64,000 bases of DNA, taken from positions 94,732-158,731 of the forward strand of contig DDSZ01000032.1 of assembly GCA_002344205.1 (NCBI GenBank). The letters run 5' to 3'. The position numbers and the translations under genes are program-made. The notes beneath the pieces were generated by a model. The model saw only the letters and a program-made list of their open reading frames with translations, searched no databases and was not told the origin of the DNA. This document shows positions 26,008 through 35,559 of the stretch, in pieces. This DNA comes from Opitutaceae bacterium UBA2377. Its GTDB lineage: Bacteria; Verrucomicrobiota; Verrucomicrobiia; Opitutales; Opitutaceae. Numbering within the stretch: the stretch's first letter is position 1; every line of letters starts with the position of its first letter.

Positions 26008-27300
26008 ATGAAAACATCTCTGCGCTTCGTTCTGCTGTTTCTCGCTCTTGCCTTGCCGGCGCTACGTAGTGCCACTGCTGACGTCCGCTGGATGTGGAGT
26101 GGTGCCCAAACGCCCGACTCGGTGCGCATCAAGGTGAAATTTGGGACTGCCGAGGCAGAGCCCTTGACGTATGTCCCGGCCGGTGAGGCGGGTGCCGTCC
26201 CGGCTCAGGTGGCGCCGGCCAGTGTGGTGCCGGCCGGCGAAGGTTGGATTGCCGACTATCACCTGCATGGGCTGCAACCCGCCACTAGCTATCACTACAC
26301 GGTTGGGGGTGTCGCCGGCCGGGTGTCCACGCTGCCACCGCCCGGTCCTGCTTCGTTCACCCTGGCGCTCAGCTCCTGTGGTGACACGGGTTCAACCCAC
26401 GAGGTTTTTCGCGCTATCGCGGCCCATGCACCGCTATTTTTCCTGCATATGGGCGATCTCCATTATGAGGACATCGCGGTGAACGATGTGGCGGTGTTTC
26501 ACGCGGCCATCGACCGCGCCCTCACTTCGCCGACGCAGGCGACCCTGTTTCGCTCCACGGCGGTCCCCTACATGTGGGATGACCATGACTTTGGTCCCAA
26601 CAACTCCGACAGCTCCTCGCCCAGCCGCGAGGCCTCCCGGCGTGCCTACCGGGAGGCCGTGCCACACCACCCGCTGGTGATTGGCGAGGACGGTCCTGTT
26701 TACCACGCCTTCACGGTGGGCCGCGTGCGTTTTATCATGTCGGACATGCGTTCGGAGCGCTCGCCCCTGACGGTGCCGGACGGCCTGGATCGCTCCATGC
26801 TCGGGGCGGAGCAGAAGGCTTGGTTTAAAGCGGAGGTCTTGGCGGCCCGCGACACGCACGCCTTGATTGTCTGGGTGAATTCCGTGCCGTGGATCGGCAC
26901 CGACAGCGGCAGCGAAAACGAGGACCGTTGGACCGGTTTCGTCACCGAGCGGGCCGAGCTGTCCGCCTTCCTTGAGGAGCACGATATCCGTAATCTTTGT
27001 GTCCTTAGCGGCGATTCCCACATGCTCGCCATTGATGACGGCACGAACAACCGCTACGGCCCCTCCGGCCGGCCGCTGTTTCCCGTCTTTCAGGCCGCTG
27101 CCCTCGACCGCAAGGGCTCGGTCAAGGGCGGGCCTTACAGCCACGGCACCTTTCCGGGCCCGGGCCAGTTCGGGCTGATGCGCGTGGTGGACGACGGCGG
27201 CCCGGAGGTCCGGGTTGAGTGGAGCGGTCGCAATCACAAGGGCGCGGAACCGGTGCGGCACAGCTTCACGGTGACCGTGCCCTCTCCCGATCCGTCCTGA
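26008..27300 (+). CDS. PhoD-like alkaline phosphatase/phosphodiesterase, exported
   Basis: A 430-residue protein with a signal peptide (about residues 1-24). A fibronectin-like N-terminal region (HLHGLQPATSYHYTVGG) precedes the PhoD-type catalytic domain: SSCGD, MGDLHYED with Asp150, MWDDHDFG with Asp191-Asp194, VNSVPW and LSGDSHM. PhoD enzymes are Ca/Fe-dependent phosphomono- and diesterases. It lies 3 bases after the membrane protein gene. A role in releasing phosphate from inositol phosphates or phosphodiesters is inferred. Confidence 0.87.
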   Translation: MKTSLRFVLLFLALALPALRSATADVRWMWSGAQTPDSVRIKVKFGTAEAEPLTYVPAGEAGAVPAQVAPASVVPAGEGWIADYHLHGLQPATSYHYTVGGVAGRVSTLPPPGPASFTLALSSCGDTGSTHEVFRAIAAHAPLFFLHMGDLHYEDIAVNDVAVFHAAIDRALTSPTQATLFRSTAVPYMWDDHDFGPNNSDSSSPSREASRRAYREAVPHHPLVIGEDGPVYHAFTVGRVRFIMSDMRSERSPLTVPDGLDRSMLGAEQKAWFKAEVLAARDTHALIVWVNSVPWIGTDSGSENEDRWTGFVTERAELSAFLEEHDIRNLCVLSGDSHMLAIDDGTNNRYGPSGRPLFPVFQAAALDRKGSVKGGPYSHGTFPGPGQFGLMRVVDDGGPEVRVEWSGRNHKGAEPVRHSFTVTVPSPDPS

Positions 27301-27312
27301 CCGGCACCAGCC

Positions 27313-28062
27313 ATGGCTGCGGTGAATCGCTTCCAGCAGTGCTCATTCTCCATCGTGGGCTTGGCCTGGCTTCTTGCCACCACGATGTTCGCCGGTCCGC
27401 TGACCCACTCGCACAACGACTACGAGCAAACCCGCCCGCTGCACGACGCACTGGCGGCGGGCTTGGACAGCATTGAGGCCGACGTCTGGCTGATCGACGG
27501 GCAGTTGCTTGTGGCGCACGAATACGAGGAGATCCGGCCCGGCCGCACACTGGCATCCCTCTACCTCGATCCGCTGCGCGAGCACCTGAAAACGCGGCCC
27601 ACCCGGTCGCTCATCCTTCTCATCGATGTGAAGACCGAGGCGGATTCCACCTGGCGCGCAATCGACGCCGTCCTGGCGAAATACCCCGATCTTTCCGGGC
27701 AGGTTCGGTTTATCATCTCCGGCAACCGGGCCCGCGGCCTGCTCGCCGCTGCATCGCCGCGGCGTGCCGTGATGGACGGGCGACTTGAGGATCTGGCGGA
27801 TCCAGCCACGGCGGACTGGATCCCCCTTATCAGCGACAACTGGACAAAGTATTTCTCCTGGCGGGGCGACGACGAATTCCCCGCGGCCGAGCGCGTCCGG
27901 CTCGACGAGATCGTCACCCGCACGCACGCCCAAGGACGGCTCCTGCGTTTCTGGGCCACGCCCGACCGGCCCGAGGTCTGGCGCGTCCTGCGCGCCGCGG
28001 GGGTGAGCGTCATCGGCACCGATCATCTTGCCGCGTTGCGCCGGTTCCTTGATACTCCCTGA
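27313..28062 (+). CDS. PLC/GDPD-like phosphodiesterase, exported
   Basis: A 249-residue protein with an N-terminal hydrophobic export signal. It has the PLC-like TIM-barrel active-site pattern: HSHNDY (His34, Asn35, Asp36), SIEADVW (Glu55, Asp57) and LLVAHE (His69). This is the glycerophosphodiester phosphodiesterase/PI-phospholipase C-like group (AIM6-type). Such enzymes cleave phosphodiesters, possibly releasing inositol phosphate or glycerol phosphate. It is short for the family (about 225 mature residues) but seems complete. It is followed after 2 bases by the response regulator. Confidence 0.8.
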   Translation: MAAVNRFQQCSFSIVGLAWLLATTMFAGPLTHSHNDYEQTRPLHDALAAGLDSIEADVWLIDGQLLVAHEYEEIRPGRTLASLYLDPLREHLKTRPTRSLILLIDVKTEADSTWRAIDAVLAKYPDLSGQVRFIISGNRARGLLAAASPRRAVMDGRLEDLADPATADWIPLISDNWTKYFSWRGDDEFPAAERVRLDEIVTRTHAQGRLLRFWATPDRPEVWRVLRAAGVSVIGTDHLAALRRFLDTP

Positions 28063-28064
28063 CC

Positions 28065-28739
28065 ATGCGAATTCTGGTCATCGAGGACGACCCCAAGCTC
28101 GCCGCCTTTGTCGCGGGCGGTCTGAAGCAGGCCGGTTTCTCCGTGGACCACGCGGCCGACGGCCTCGACGGCCTCGCGCTGGCGCGGCAGGGACATTACG
28201 CCGCCGCGGTGGTGGACCTGATGCTGCCCAAGCTGGACGGCCTCGCGCTCATCGAAATCCTCCGCGCCGAGAATAACCGCCTCCCTGTCGTCATTCTCAG
28301 CGCCCGCGCCAAGCTCGACGACCGCATCCGTGGCCTGCAGGCCGGCGGCGACGATTACCTGACGAAACCCTTCGCCTTCTCCGAGCTGCTGGCCCACCTC
28401 CAGTCCCTCATCCGTCGCACACAGCCGGGCGAAACCGCCACCGAGTTCACCGCCGGAGGCGTCACGCTCGATCTGCTCACACGCGAGGTGACGCGGGAGG
28501 GCCGCCGGCTCGACCTCCAGGCCCGTGAATTCGCGCTGCTTGAGCTGCTGCTGCGGAACGCCGGGCGCGTGTTGACCAAGACGTTCCTGCTCGAGCGGCT
28601 GTGGGATTACAGTTTCGATCCGCAGACCAACGTCGTGGATGTCCTCGTTTGCCGCCTGCGCGCGAAGGTGGACCGCGACTTCGAGGCCAAGCGCATTCAG
28701 ACCGTCCGGGGAGCGGGTTATGTTTTCAAGGTGGATTAG
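28065..28739 (+). CDS. OmpR-family response regulator
   Basis: A 224-residue two-domain regulator. The receiver has the acidic pocket EDD (7-9), phospho-acceptor Asp51 (AAVVDLMLP) and Lys101 (YLTKP). The C-terminal winged helix ([29 protein letters not shown] ... [10 protein letters not shown], quoted in part) binds DNA. It is encoded directly after the phosphodiesterase gene and overlaps its kinase gene, so it probably controls part of this phosphatase cluster. Confidence 0.93.
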   Translation: MRILVIEDDPKLAAFVAGGLKQAGFSVDHAADGLDGLALARQGHYAAAVVDLMLPKLDGLALIEILRAENNRLPVVILSARAKLDDRIRGLQAGGDDYLTKPFAFSELLAHLQSLIRRTQPGETATEFTAGGVTLDLLTREVTREGRRLDLQAREFALLELLLRNAGRVLTKTFLLERLWDYSFDPQTNVVDVLVCRLRAKVDRDFEAKRIQTVRGAGYVFKVD

Positions 28740-30138
28740 GCGCCTGACCGGCGCGTTCAGCTTCCGGCTGAACCTCTACTACGCGGTCTTCTTCGGCCTG
28801 CTGGCGCTGGGCTTTCTCGCCTTCGGCTATGTCGAGCTGCTGGTGGTGCTGCGCAAGAAAGACCGTGACCTTGTCAAATCGCAGCTCGAGCAGATGGTCC
28901 TGCGCTACGAGCGCGGTGGCGTGGAACGGCTGCGCTCCGATTTTGCTGACGGTGAGGAACTGACCAAAAACGTGTTCTTCGTCCGCCTGCTCCAGCCGGA
29001 CGGACGCGCGGAAATTATCGCCTTACCCGCCGAGGATCGCAGCCGCGAGGAACTCGATCTCGCCCGTGTCACTTGGGATAGTGCGCCGAAGCAGGGCGAG
29101 CGGCCCACTTGGCAGGAAGTGCCGGCAGCCGCCGGCAGTCGCACCTGGGTTGCTTACACCGCGCGGCTGGGCGACGGCCGGCTCTTGCAGGCCGGTGCGC
29201 GCACCTCGGACCGGCGCGAGCTGCTTGATGAGTTTGTCGAAGCCTTTGGATTCGGTCTCATCCCCGCCATTCTGGCCGGGGTGCTGCTTGGCTATTGGCT
29301 GACGGTGCGTGCCATGGCTCCGGTGCGGGAGATTCTCCGCACCGTGCGGCGCATCCTTGATACCGGCGACCTCGCCGCCCGGGTGCCGGAGCGCCGCAGC
29401 GAGGACGAACTCAGCCAGCTCGTCGCCGTGCTCAATCGCATGCTGGCGCGAAACGAAGCCCTCATCCGCGGCATGCGCGAGTCGCTCGACAACGTTGCCC
29501 ACGACCTGCGCACGCCGCTTGCCCGGATGCGCGCCTCCGCCGAGCAGGCATTGCAGGCGCCGGCCGACCCCGCGGTCGCGCACGAGGCGCTGGCCGATAC
29601 CATCGAGGAGACTGAACGCGTGCTGACGATGCTGCGCACGCTCATGGATATTTCCGAGGCCGAGTCCGGTGCGATGAAGCTCCATCCCGGACCCTTGTGC
29701 GTCAACGACCTCCTCTGTGGCGCGGCTTCGCTCTACGAATACGTGGCCGAAGAGAAAAACATCCGGCTCACGGTGGATGTCGCCCCGGGTCTCGTTGTCA
29801 CCGCGGACAAGGTCCGCCTGCAGCAGGCCGTGGCCAACCTCGTGGACAACGCACTCAAATACAGCCCGGACGGCACCGCGGTGACGCTAGCGGCCTGCGG
29901 CACACCGGCCGGCGGCGTGGAGATCACCGTGCGCGACCAGGGCCCCGGCATTTCGGCAGAAGACCTGCCGCGCATTTGGGACCGGCTCTACCGTGGGGAC
30001 AAAAGCCGTTCGCAGCGCGGCCTCGGACTTGGGTTGAGCTTCGTCCGCGCCATTGCACACGCCCACGGCGGTCACGCCGAGGTCGTGGCTCCACCGGAAA
30101 CTGGCGCCACTTTTCGTATCCGACTGCCAAAATCATGA
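28720..30138 (+). CDS. Sensor histidine kinase partner of the OmpR-type regulator
   Basis: A 472-residue membrane kinase. TM segments lie near residues 18-40 and 185-205, flanking a periplasmic sensor of about 145 residues. HAMP follows, then the dimerisation helix with phospho-acceptor His261 ([13 protein letters not shown]) and the ATPase domain ([26 protein letters not shown]). The start at 28720 overlaps the regulator gene by 20 bases and has a GGGGAG ribosome-binding sequence. Domain order is of the CusS/QseC kind. The signal is unknown; phosphate or inositol phosphates are guesses from context. Confidence 0.92.
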   Translation: MFSRWIRRLTGAFSFRLNLYYAVFFGLLALGFLAFGYVELLVVLRKKDRDLVKSQLEQMVLRYERGGVERLRSDFADGEELTKNVFFVRLLQPDGRAEIIALPAEDRSREELDLARVTWDSAPKQGERPTWQEVPAAAGSRTWVAYTARLGDGRLLQAGARTSDRRELLDEFVEAFGFGLIPAILAGVLLGYWLTVRAMAPVREILRTVRRILDTGDLAARVPERRSEDELSQLVAVLNRMLARNEALIRGMRESLDNVAHDLRTPLARMRASAEQALQAPADPAVAHEALADTIEETERVLTMLRTLMDISEAESGAMKLHPGPLCVNDLLCGAASLYEYVAEEKNIRLTVDVAPGLVVTADKVRLQQAVANLVDNALKYSPDGTAVTLAACGTPAGGVEITVRDQGPGISAEDLPRIWDRLYRGDKSRSQRGLGLGLSFVRAIAHAHGGHAEVVAPPETGATFRIRLPKS

Positions 30139-30217
30139 ACCTCATTCGCGAGCCATAGTGGCAGGGACGCGGTTCGGTGGATGTGATGCAGTCAGGAGAG
30201 TGCGGATAGCCCGCGCC

Positions 30218-30604
30218 TCAGGTTTTGGGCAGGGCGTCGGTCAGCTCGACGGCGTGCGGGTGGTTGCGCTTGTCCTTGAAACGGCGGTGGCGACGGCGGA
30301 TGAGGCGGTCGAGCTTGTCCATCAGGAGGTCGATCGACTTGTAGCAGTCCTCGGTGGCGACGCTGGCGAGCAGGTCGGGGCCGCCGATCTCGAGGTGGCC
30401 CTTGGCGATGAACTGGTCGGCGCTGCCGCGGGTCTTGTCGTGCTCGAGGTCGATGCGGATGCGGATGAGATGCTCGTTATGCCGGAGCAGGCGCTCGGCC
30501 TTCTGGGCGACGACGGCGCGCAGGGCGTCGGTGAGATCAAGGTGGATGCCGCTGACGATGAGTTTGGCGGCGAGGTCGTTGGGGGTCGTCGTGTTTTGGG
30601 TCAT
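30218..30604 (-). CDS. Ribosome hibernation promoting factor (HPF/RaiA family), short form
   Basis: A 128-residue protein of the HPF/YfiA family: LIVSGIHLDLTDALRAVVAQKAERL then RIRIDLEHDK, AKGHLEIGGPDLLA and a basic helix DKLDRLIRRRHRRFKDK (quoted in parts). These proteins bind the 30S subunit decoding region in stationary phase. The C-terminal dimerisation domain of long HPF is absent. The start at 30604 is chosen because the homologous sequence begins just after it; the upstream frame is arginine-rich and unlike the family. Confidence 0.88.
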   Translation of the reverse strand: MTQNTTTPNDLAAKLIVSGIHLDLTDALRAVVAQKAERLLRHNEHLIRIRIDLEHDKTRGSADQFIAKGHLEIGGPDLLASVATEDCYKSIDLLMDKLDRLIRRRHRRFKDKRNHPHAVELTDALPKT

Positions 30605-30718
30605 ACGCCAAGTTTGACTCACTCCGGTCCGGAACGTTGCCCGAAATCGGCGCCCGCCCGGCAAGTGTCACGTCGCGGACTGACCGTGATTAGCCGGGAT
30701 AATTCACCGGCGTCGGCC

Positions 30719-32857
30719 TCAGTTGGCGGGCAGCGCGATGAAAAACGTGCTGCCGCGGCCCGGTCCGGCCGATTCGGCCCAGACGCGGCCGCGATGCATC
30801 GCGACCAACTGGCGGACAATGAAGAGCCCGAGGCCGCTGGAGCCCTCGCCGGCCGTGGGGCGGGCCGAGAGGCGGGCAAACTTGCCGAACAACCGCGACT
30901 GGTCTTCTACGGTCAGGCCCGGGCCTTCGTCCTGCACCCGGATGACAATTTCCCCGGCCGCCGCGCGCGCGGCCTGCAGGTGCACGCGGCTGCCCTCCGG
31001 GCTGAATTTTGAGGCGTTGGAAAGCAGGTTGGCGACCGCGGTCGTGAGCAACTGCGGATCGCCCGCACACGCGAGGTCGCCTGTCAGGCGGAGCTCGATG
31101 CGCTGGTGCTTGGCGCGGATCTGGGCCTCATGGAGCTGCGCGAGCCCTGTCAGAAGCGTCCGCAGGTCGCACGGTTGGATCGCCGGGGCCATGCGGCCCT
31201 CCTCCAGCGCGGCGGCGTCGAGCAGGTTGCTGACCATGCCGAGCACAGAGTCCGCCGAGCGGCCCATCATGGCGGCGAGTTCGTTGGTTTCCGCATCGTC
31301 CGCATGACGTTCGGCCACGAGATCGGCCAGCGAACGGATGGCCGCGACGGGGCTGCGCAGATCATGGGCGACGATGCGCAGAACCTCGCTCTTGTATTGG
31401 TCCGCCTGCGTGGCGCGCTGGCGGTGCTGCTCGGCCTGCTCCAGGGAGTTTCGCAATTCCTGCGAGCGGCGCTGCTCGGCCTCGAGCTGCCGCTGGGCCG
31501 CCTCGACCTCGTGGAGCACGCGCAGGTTTTTCAGTTTCTGGTCGGCTTCCTGCGTGGAGCTGCGGTGCTCCAGTTCGATCACGGCCTCGCAATGCTCCAG
31601 GGCGGCCGGGAGATCACGGGCAATCTTGGCCGCGCGGTGCAGCACTTTTTGGGCGTTGAGCTGGATGCCGGTCGCATCGGTTTCCCGGCCGATGGCCAAG
31701 GCCGTCTTGGCCAGTTCGCGGGCGCGGTCCGTTTCACCGGGCCCGGCGGGATGGTCCAGCAGCAGGTCGGCGAGGGTGAGGATCGCCTCGGCCTCCAGCA
31801 GGCGGTCGCCCATGGCGTGGCGCAGCTCCAGCGCGCGTTCCGCCTGCCGGCGGGCTTCCGTGAAATCGCCGCGGGCGACCGCGAGCGCGCCGAATTCTTG
31901 GTGGCAGTAGGCCTGTCCCCAGCGGTCGTCCACTTCGAGAAACAGGGTGAGGCTGCGCTCCTGATGTTCGCGCGCCTCGTCGAGGCGGCCGAGTTTTTTC
32001 AGGGCGATGCCGAGGTTGTTGAGCGAGATGGCGAGGCTGCGCCGGTCGCCCTGCTTTTCCTTGAGTGCCAGGCTCTGGCGGTGCCAGTCGAGCGCCGCGT
32101 TGATGTCGCCGGCCGCCTCGCAGGCCGCGCCGAGGTTGTTCAGCGCCGGCATCTCGATGCGGCGGTGACCGATGCGCCGGGCCAGGTTCAGCGCGCGCTC
32201 GAAACAGGTCACGGCCTGGGCGAAGTCACCGAGGCTGTGCGCGATCGTCCCCAGGTTGTTGAAGATCACGGCTTCCGACGCGGTGTGGCCGCAGGCCTGG
32301 GCCTTGGCCAGCGAAAGCCGGGCGCAGCGCAGCGCCCGCGCCGGCTGGCCGCTCACGCGGCAGATGTTGCCGATGGCGGTGAGCGCGCCGCTCTGGCCGC
32401 GCAGGTCGCCGAGCTTCTCAAACTGCGCCAAGGCGGTCTCGGCGTGGGCGAGTCCCTCCGGGTAACGGCACAGGTAGAAAAGCGCCGTCGCCCGGACCAC
32501 GTCGGCCCACCCGGCGCCGAAATCATCACCCAGGACGTTCAGTTGGCCGGCCGCGGCAACAGATTCGTCCAAAGCTTTGCCGAAGTCCGCGCTCAGCAGG
32601 CAGCCGTAGGCGGCCCCGAGGCTGGTCCAGCCCGCGAGCCGCGCGACCGCGGGATCGTCCGCCTTCGTCTTTGCCCGCAAGGAACGTGCGGCGGCCACGG
32701 CGCGTTGCAGCCGCGGGCTGTCGAGTTCGCGCGTATCCCAGCCTGCCAGCAGTTCTTGTTCGGCGGCTTGCAGTGCGGAAAGGGAGACGGATGACACGCC
32801 ATCATTCACACGAACGCCTCCGGGCTCCGGCAACGAAAACACACCCGGGGATTTCAC
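30719..32857 (-). CDS. Soluble TPR-containing histidine kinase
   Basis: A 712-residue protein with a GTG start and no TM segment or signal peptide, so cytoplasmic. Residues about 70-400 hold tetratricopeptide repeats (for example ALNNLGAACEAAGDINAALDW, ISLNNLGIALKKLGRLDEA). A coiled coil (about 430-490, Glu/Gln-rich) leads to the kinase core with His498 (RIVAHDLRSPVAAI), the N-box LLSNASKFSPEG and GLGLFIV. No response regulator gene is adjacent. It lies 18 bases downstream of the NagB-like gene and is probably its operon partner. Confidence 0.9.
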   Translation of the reverse strand: MKSPGVFSLPEPGGVRVNDGVSSVSLSALQAAEQELLAGWDTRELDSPRLQRAVAAARSLRAKTKADDPAVARLAGWTSLGAAYGCLLSADFGKALDESVAAAGQLNVLGDDFGAGWADVVRATALFYLCRYPEGLAHAETALAQFEKLGDLRGQSGALTAIGNICRVSGQPARALRCARLSLAKAQACGHTASEAVIFNNLGTIAHSLGDFAQAVTCFERALNLARRIGHRRIEMPALNNLGAACEAAGDINAALDWHRQSLALKEKQGDRRSLAISLNNLGIALKKLGRLDEAREHQERSLTLFLEVDDRWGQAYCHQEFGALAVARGDFTEARRQAERALELRHAMGDRLLEAEAILTLADLLLDHPAGPGETDRARELAKTALAIGRETDATGIQLNAQKVLHRAAKIARDLPAALEHCEAVIELEHRSSTQEADQKLKNLRVLHEVEAAQRQLEAEQRRSQELRNSLEQAEQHRQRATQADQYKSEVLRIVAHDLRSPVAAIRSLADLVAERHADDAETNELAAMMGRSADSVLGMVSNLLDAAALEEGRMAPAIQPCDLRTLLTGLAQLHEAQIRAKHQRIELRLTGDLACAGDPQLLTTAVANLLSNASKFSPEGSRVHLQAARAAAGEIVIRVQDEGPGLTVEDQSRLFGKFARLSARPTAGEGSSGLGLFIVRQLVAMHRGRVWAESAGPGRGSTFFIALPAN

Positions 32858-32875
32858 CCCATGGCCCGATGACCT

Positions 32876-33805
32876 TCAATGCATCTCCGCCGAGCAGGTG
32901 CCGATGGCGGGACGGTAGAAGTTGAACTGCACGTCGGGGTGGTCGGCGAGGAGCGACATGGGCACGGCGGAGTCGGCGATCTTCTTGCCGACCATCAGGG
33001 TGGTGAGCCGCATGCCGAAGGGGTTGTCGTGCACGCCGGCATGCCAGATGGAGACTTTCTCGGCCTGCCAGGTTTCCCACGGGCCGACGCTGGCCGCCTG
33101 CGTGGGGACCAGCGACACGTTGCCGCCGCCGGAGGTGCGGGCGTTCTGGATCACGGTCATCGGGTGGAGGTCCACGATGCGGGTGCGCAGCTTGCGGTAT
33201 TCTGCGGGCGGGGGCGGCAGGTCGCGATAACGGCCGGCGCGCCGCGGGGGATCGTTGAAGGCCCAGTGCTTCACCTCGCCCTGGCCGCCCTGCATGACGA
33301 CGCAGCGCACCGACCCGAAACTGCGGCTGTAGGCGGCGAGGTCGCCGGCGGGGAAATGCAGGTTGGCCGCGGGCAGGGCGAGCTTGCGGTCAATCCGCCG
33401 GAAGCACAGGTCGAGGTCGGCCTTGGCGAAGGACAGAGGGTGGGTGAGCGGCACGGGCGCGCCGTTCTCCACCCATTCGTCCATGCCCCAGAAATGCGCG
33501 TGCTGCAGCTTGAGGCCGAGAGTGTTGATCAGCCGTGCCACGAGCGGGAGCTGTTCGGTGGGCCCGATGGGGCCGCAGATGCCGGCAGGGTTGTCGGCCG
33601 TGGCCTGTTGCCAGGCGGTGATGTATTCGAGCGCCTCGGCGAGGTAAAATTCCTCAAGGGTGTCGAACATCACGACCTTGAAGCCGGGCCGGGCGAGCTG
33701 GCGCAGGTCCTTCTCCGTGAGCCGGGCGGCGTCGGCGAGCAGTTCGGGTGCGAGGGTGGTGTAATCCCACCATCCGGGGGCGACTTTGCTGATGGGGCGG
33801 CTCAT
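32876..33805 (-). CDS. Glucosamine-6-phosphate deaminase-like protein
   Basis: A 309-residue protein of the NagB/6-phosphogluconolactonase fold. [11 protein letters not shown] matches the NagB MDEY block with its catalytic Asp, and [13 protein letters not shown] matches the GENGHLAFNDPP block, with the loop changed. A canonical NagB is encoded separately at 48203, so this is a divergent paralogue, longer by about 50 residues. It overlaps the PIG-L deacetylase gene by four bases. Bacteroidetes carry proteins fusing these two domains, supporting a joint amino-sugar role. Confidence 0.8.
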   Translation of the reverse strand: MSRPISKVAPGWWDYTTLAPELLADAARLTEKDLRQLARPGFKVVMFDTLEEFYLAEALEYITAWQQATADNPAGICGPIGPTEQLPLVARLINTLGLKLQHAHFWGMDEWVENGAPVPLTHPLSFAKADLDLCFRRIDRKLALPAANLHFPAGDLAAYSRSFGSVRCVVMQGGQGEVKHWAFNDPPRRAGRYRDLPPPPAEYRKLRTRIVDLHPMTVIQNARTSGGGNVSLVPTQAASVGPWETWQAEKVSIWHAGVHDNPFGMRLTTLMVGKKIADSAVPMSLLADHPDVQFNFYRPAIGTCSAEMH

Positions 33806-34617
33806 GGTTTTTGCGGGGCGGGACAGGTTTGCGCGGGCAGGAGGGCGGGCAGCGGATCAAAATCCGCCGTGGCAAAACCCAGATGCGAGTGGCGCCGCCA
33901 GCCCTCGGCGTGCTCGAAGCGGCCGGATTGGGCGCCGGCTGCCCGGCCCATGGCGGTCATGCTGTCGAGGTAGGCGGACATGCCCTGCGTGGCGTCGAGC
34001 CAGGCCTGCTGGCTGCGGTGGCAGGCGAGCAAGGCGTGCTTGCGCGCCAGCACCGGGCTGATGTTGACGAAAAAATCCGCGGGCACCGGCCGGCGGAGCG
34101 CGTCGTGCAGGCCGTGCGGCAGGGCATGGTAGATGGCCACGGGTGCGGTCCACGGTGGCTGCGGCGGTTCGGTCGGGAAATTTGGCGCGGCGCGGGCGAA
34201 CGCGGCGGTGACGACCAAGCGTGCGGTGTTCTGGTGATCCTCCATGTAGTCCTCCGGCGAATGGGTGAGGATGATCGTCGGGCGGATGGCGCGCACCACT
34301 GCCGCCACCCGGCGCAATGAGGGCTCGTCGTAAAAAATCCGGAAGTCAGCGAACAGCGGCGGGTGCAGCGTGGCGTTGGCGAGCGCGGCGGACTCGCCGG
34401 CCTCGGCGCGGCGCGTGGCGATGAGTTCCTCGCGGGGCATGGTGGTGGAGCCGCAGTCACCGCTGCTCAGGTTCCAGAAATGCAGCGCCGCCCCGGCGGA
34501 TTGCAGCAGGAGCAGCGTGCCGGCCATCATGAACTCGATGTCGTCGGGGTGGGCGACGGCGGCGAGCACGACGGGGGCTTGGGCGGGGTGGTTCACGCGG
34601 AGGGGAGCGGCGGGCAA
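33802..34617 (-). CDS. PIG-L/LmbE family deacetylase
   Basis: A 271-residue protein with the zinc-binding motif [11 protein letters not shown] (His23, Asp25, Asp26) and the second motif [16 protein letters not shown] with a further His. PIG-L enzymes remove acetyl groups from N-acetylglucosamine-containing molecules. The listed start is a TTG; a GTG at 34596 would still keep all motifs and is an alternative. Stop and NagB-like start overlap (ATGA). Product of the two genes together could convert an N-acetylamino sugar to a keto sugar plus ammonia. Confidence 0.85.
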   Translation of the reverse strand: MPAAPLRVNHPAQAPVVLAAVAHPDDIEFMMAGTLLLLQSAGAALHFWNLSSGDCGSTTMPREELIATRRAEAGESAALANATLHPPLFADFRIFYDEPSLRRVAAVVRAIRPTIILTHSPEDYMEDHQNTARLVVTAAFARAAPNFPTEPPQPPWTAPVAIYHALPHGLHDALRRPVPADFFVNISPVLARKHALLACHRSQQAWLDATQGMSAYLDSMTAMGRAAGAQSGRFEHAEGWRRHSHLGFATADFDPLPALLPAQTCPAPQKP

Positions 34618-34691
34618 GGCGTAGGTTTGTCGCGCGGCCCGGTCAAGTGTCGCGGATTGCAGGCCCGCCGGTCCCGGTCATGCTCGCCGCC

Positions 34692-35186
34692 ATGAAACCG
34701 CTCCTTTTCCTCCTGTGGCTGATGTTGGTCCCGCTGGCGCTGGCTGACAATCCCGGCTGGCTGATCATCGAGGAAGAGGTGGCCGCCGCGGCGGCGAAGC
34801 CCGGCATCACCGTCGTGCATTTCTGGGCGCCGTGGTGCCCGAACAGCGCGGCCGAGCACCGGGAGCAGGGCTGGGGCAAATTCATCGCCGCGCATCCGGA
34901 GGTGCGGTTCATCTTTGTCACCGTGCGCAGCTCCGATCCCGGCTACGATTATCTGGAAGCGCGCGGCGTGGGCGGGCAGGGGAACCTCACGCTCCGGCAC
35001 CATCCCAACCATGTGCGCCGCGGCGAGGGCCGCATCACGAGTTTCATGGACATTCCGATCTCGTGGGTGCCGACCACCTGGGTCTTCCGCGAGGGCCGGC
35101 TCTGCTACGCGTTCAACTACGGCGAGGTGCGTTTCCCGCTGCTGGCGCAGCTGGTCGCGGACGCGGCGGATGACTGGAAGCACTGA
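34692..35186 (+). CDS. Exported thioredoxin-fold protein with CxxS active site
   Basis: A 164-residue protein with a signal peptide (about residues 1-18, ending LALA). The fold follows thioredoxin: VVHFWAPWCPNS with Cys49 and Ser52 in place of the second Cys, then IPISWVPTTWVF with a Pro near the cis-Pro position. A single active-site Cys suggests a monothiol role such as mixed-disulphide isomerisation or chaperoning rather than dithiol oxidation. Divergent from the PIG-L operon. The start at 34692 gives the cleanest signal peptide. Confidence 0.75.
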   Translation: MKPLLFLLWLMLVPLALADNPGWLIIEEEVAAAAAKPGITVVHFWAPWCPNSAAEHREQGWGKFIAAHPEVRFIFVTVRSSDPGYDYLEARGVGGQGNLTLRHHPNHVRRGEGRITSFMDIPISWVPTTWVFREGRLCYAFNYGEVRFPLLAQLVADAADDWKH

Positions 35187-35209
35187 GCCAGAAGACCGCG
35201 ATTGGAACA

Positions 35210-35487
35210 GCCGCAAGAAGGCGCAAAATGCGCAAAAGCTCATAATTCGATTCGTCCGCCTATTCAGTCTCGTGCAACAGCCTGACGATAGAAGTGAGGT
35301 CTGTTGCACAAGCTCACGCCACACCCCGCCCTGCCGGGCACCCCTCACCAGAGGGGATTCTCGTCGGCGTTCGATAGGTTCCCCTCTTCGAGAGGGGTGG
35401 CGCGATAGCGACGGGGTGTGCCTGCCTGATGGGCGATCCTCGATTATGCAGACTCCGTTTTTTGCGTCTCTTGTGCCTCTTTGCGGC
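35210..35487. repeat. Non-coding palindromic repeat element (REP/MITE-like)
   Basis: This gene-free stretch is bounded by imperfect inverted arms: GCCGCAAGAAGGCGCAAAA at the left (from 35210) and its near reverse complement ending TGCCTCTTTGCGGC at 35487. Inside, CACACCCCG (35320-35328) pairs with CGGGGTGTG (35412-35420). Two small hairpins CCCCTC-loop-GAGGGG sit at 35341-35356 and 35381-35397, a REP-doublet arrangement. No ORF with coding character is visible. It is probably a non-autonomous mobile or extragenic repeat. Confidence 0.6.
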
Positions 35488-35559
35488 AAATGAACCTCGG
35501 AATCCAAATTGAAACCGGCCGCGCTTTACTTGCGCCGCCCCGGCTGACAAACCCCGTTC

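Noticed and set aside
32671..32925. Open frame across the gap between the TPR kinase and NagB-like genes on the plus strand
   Set aside because: Overlaps both genes antisense with no coding signature.
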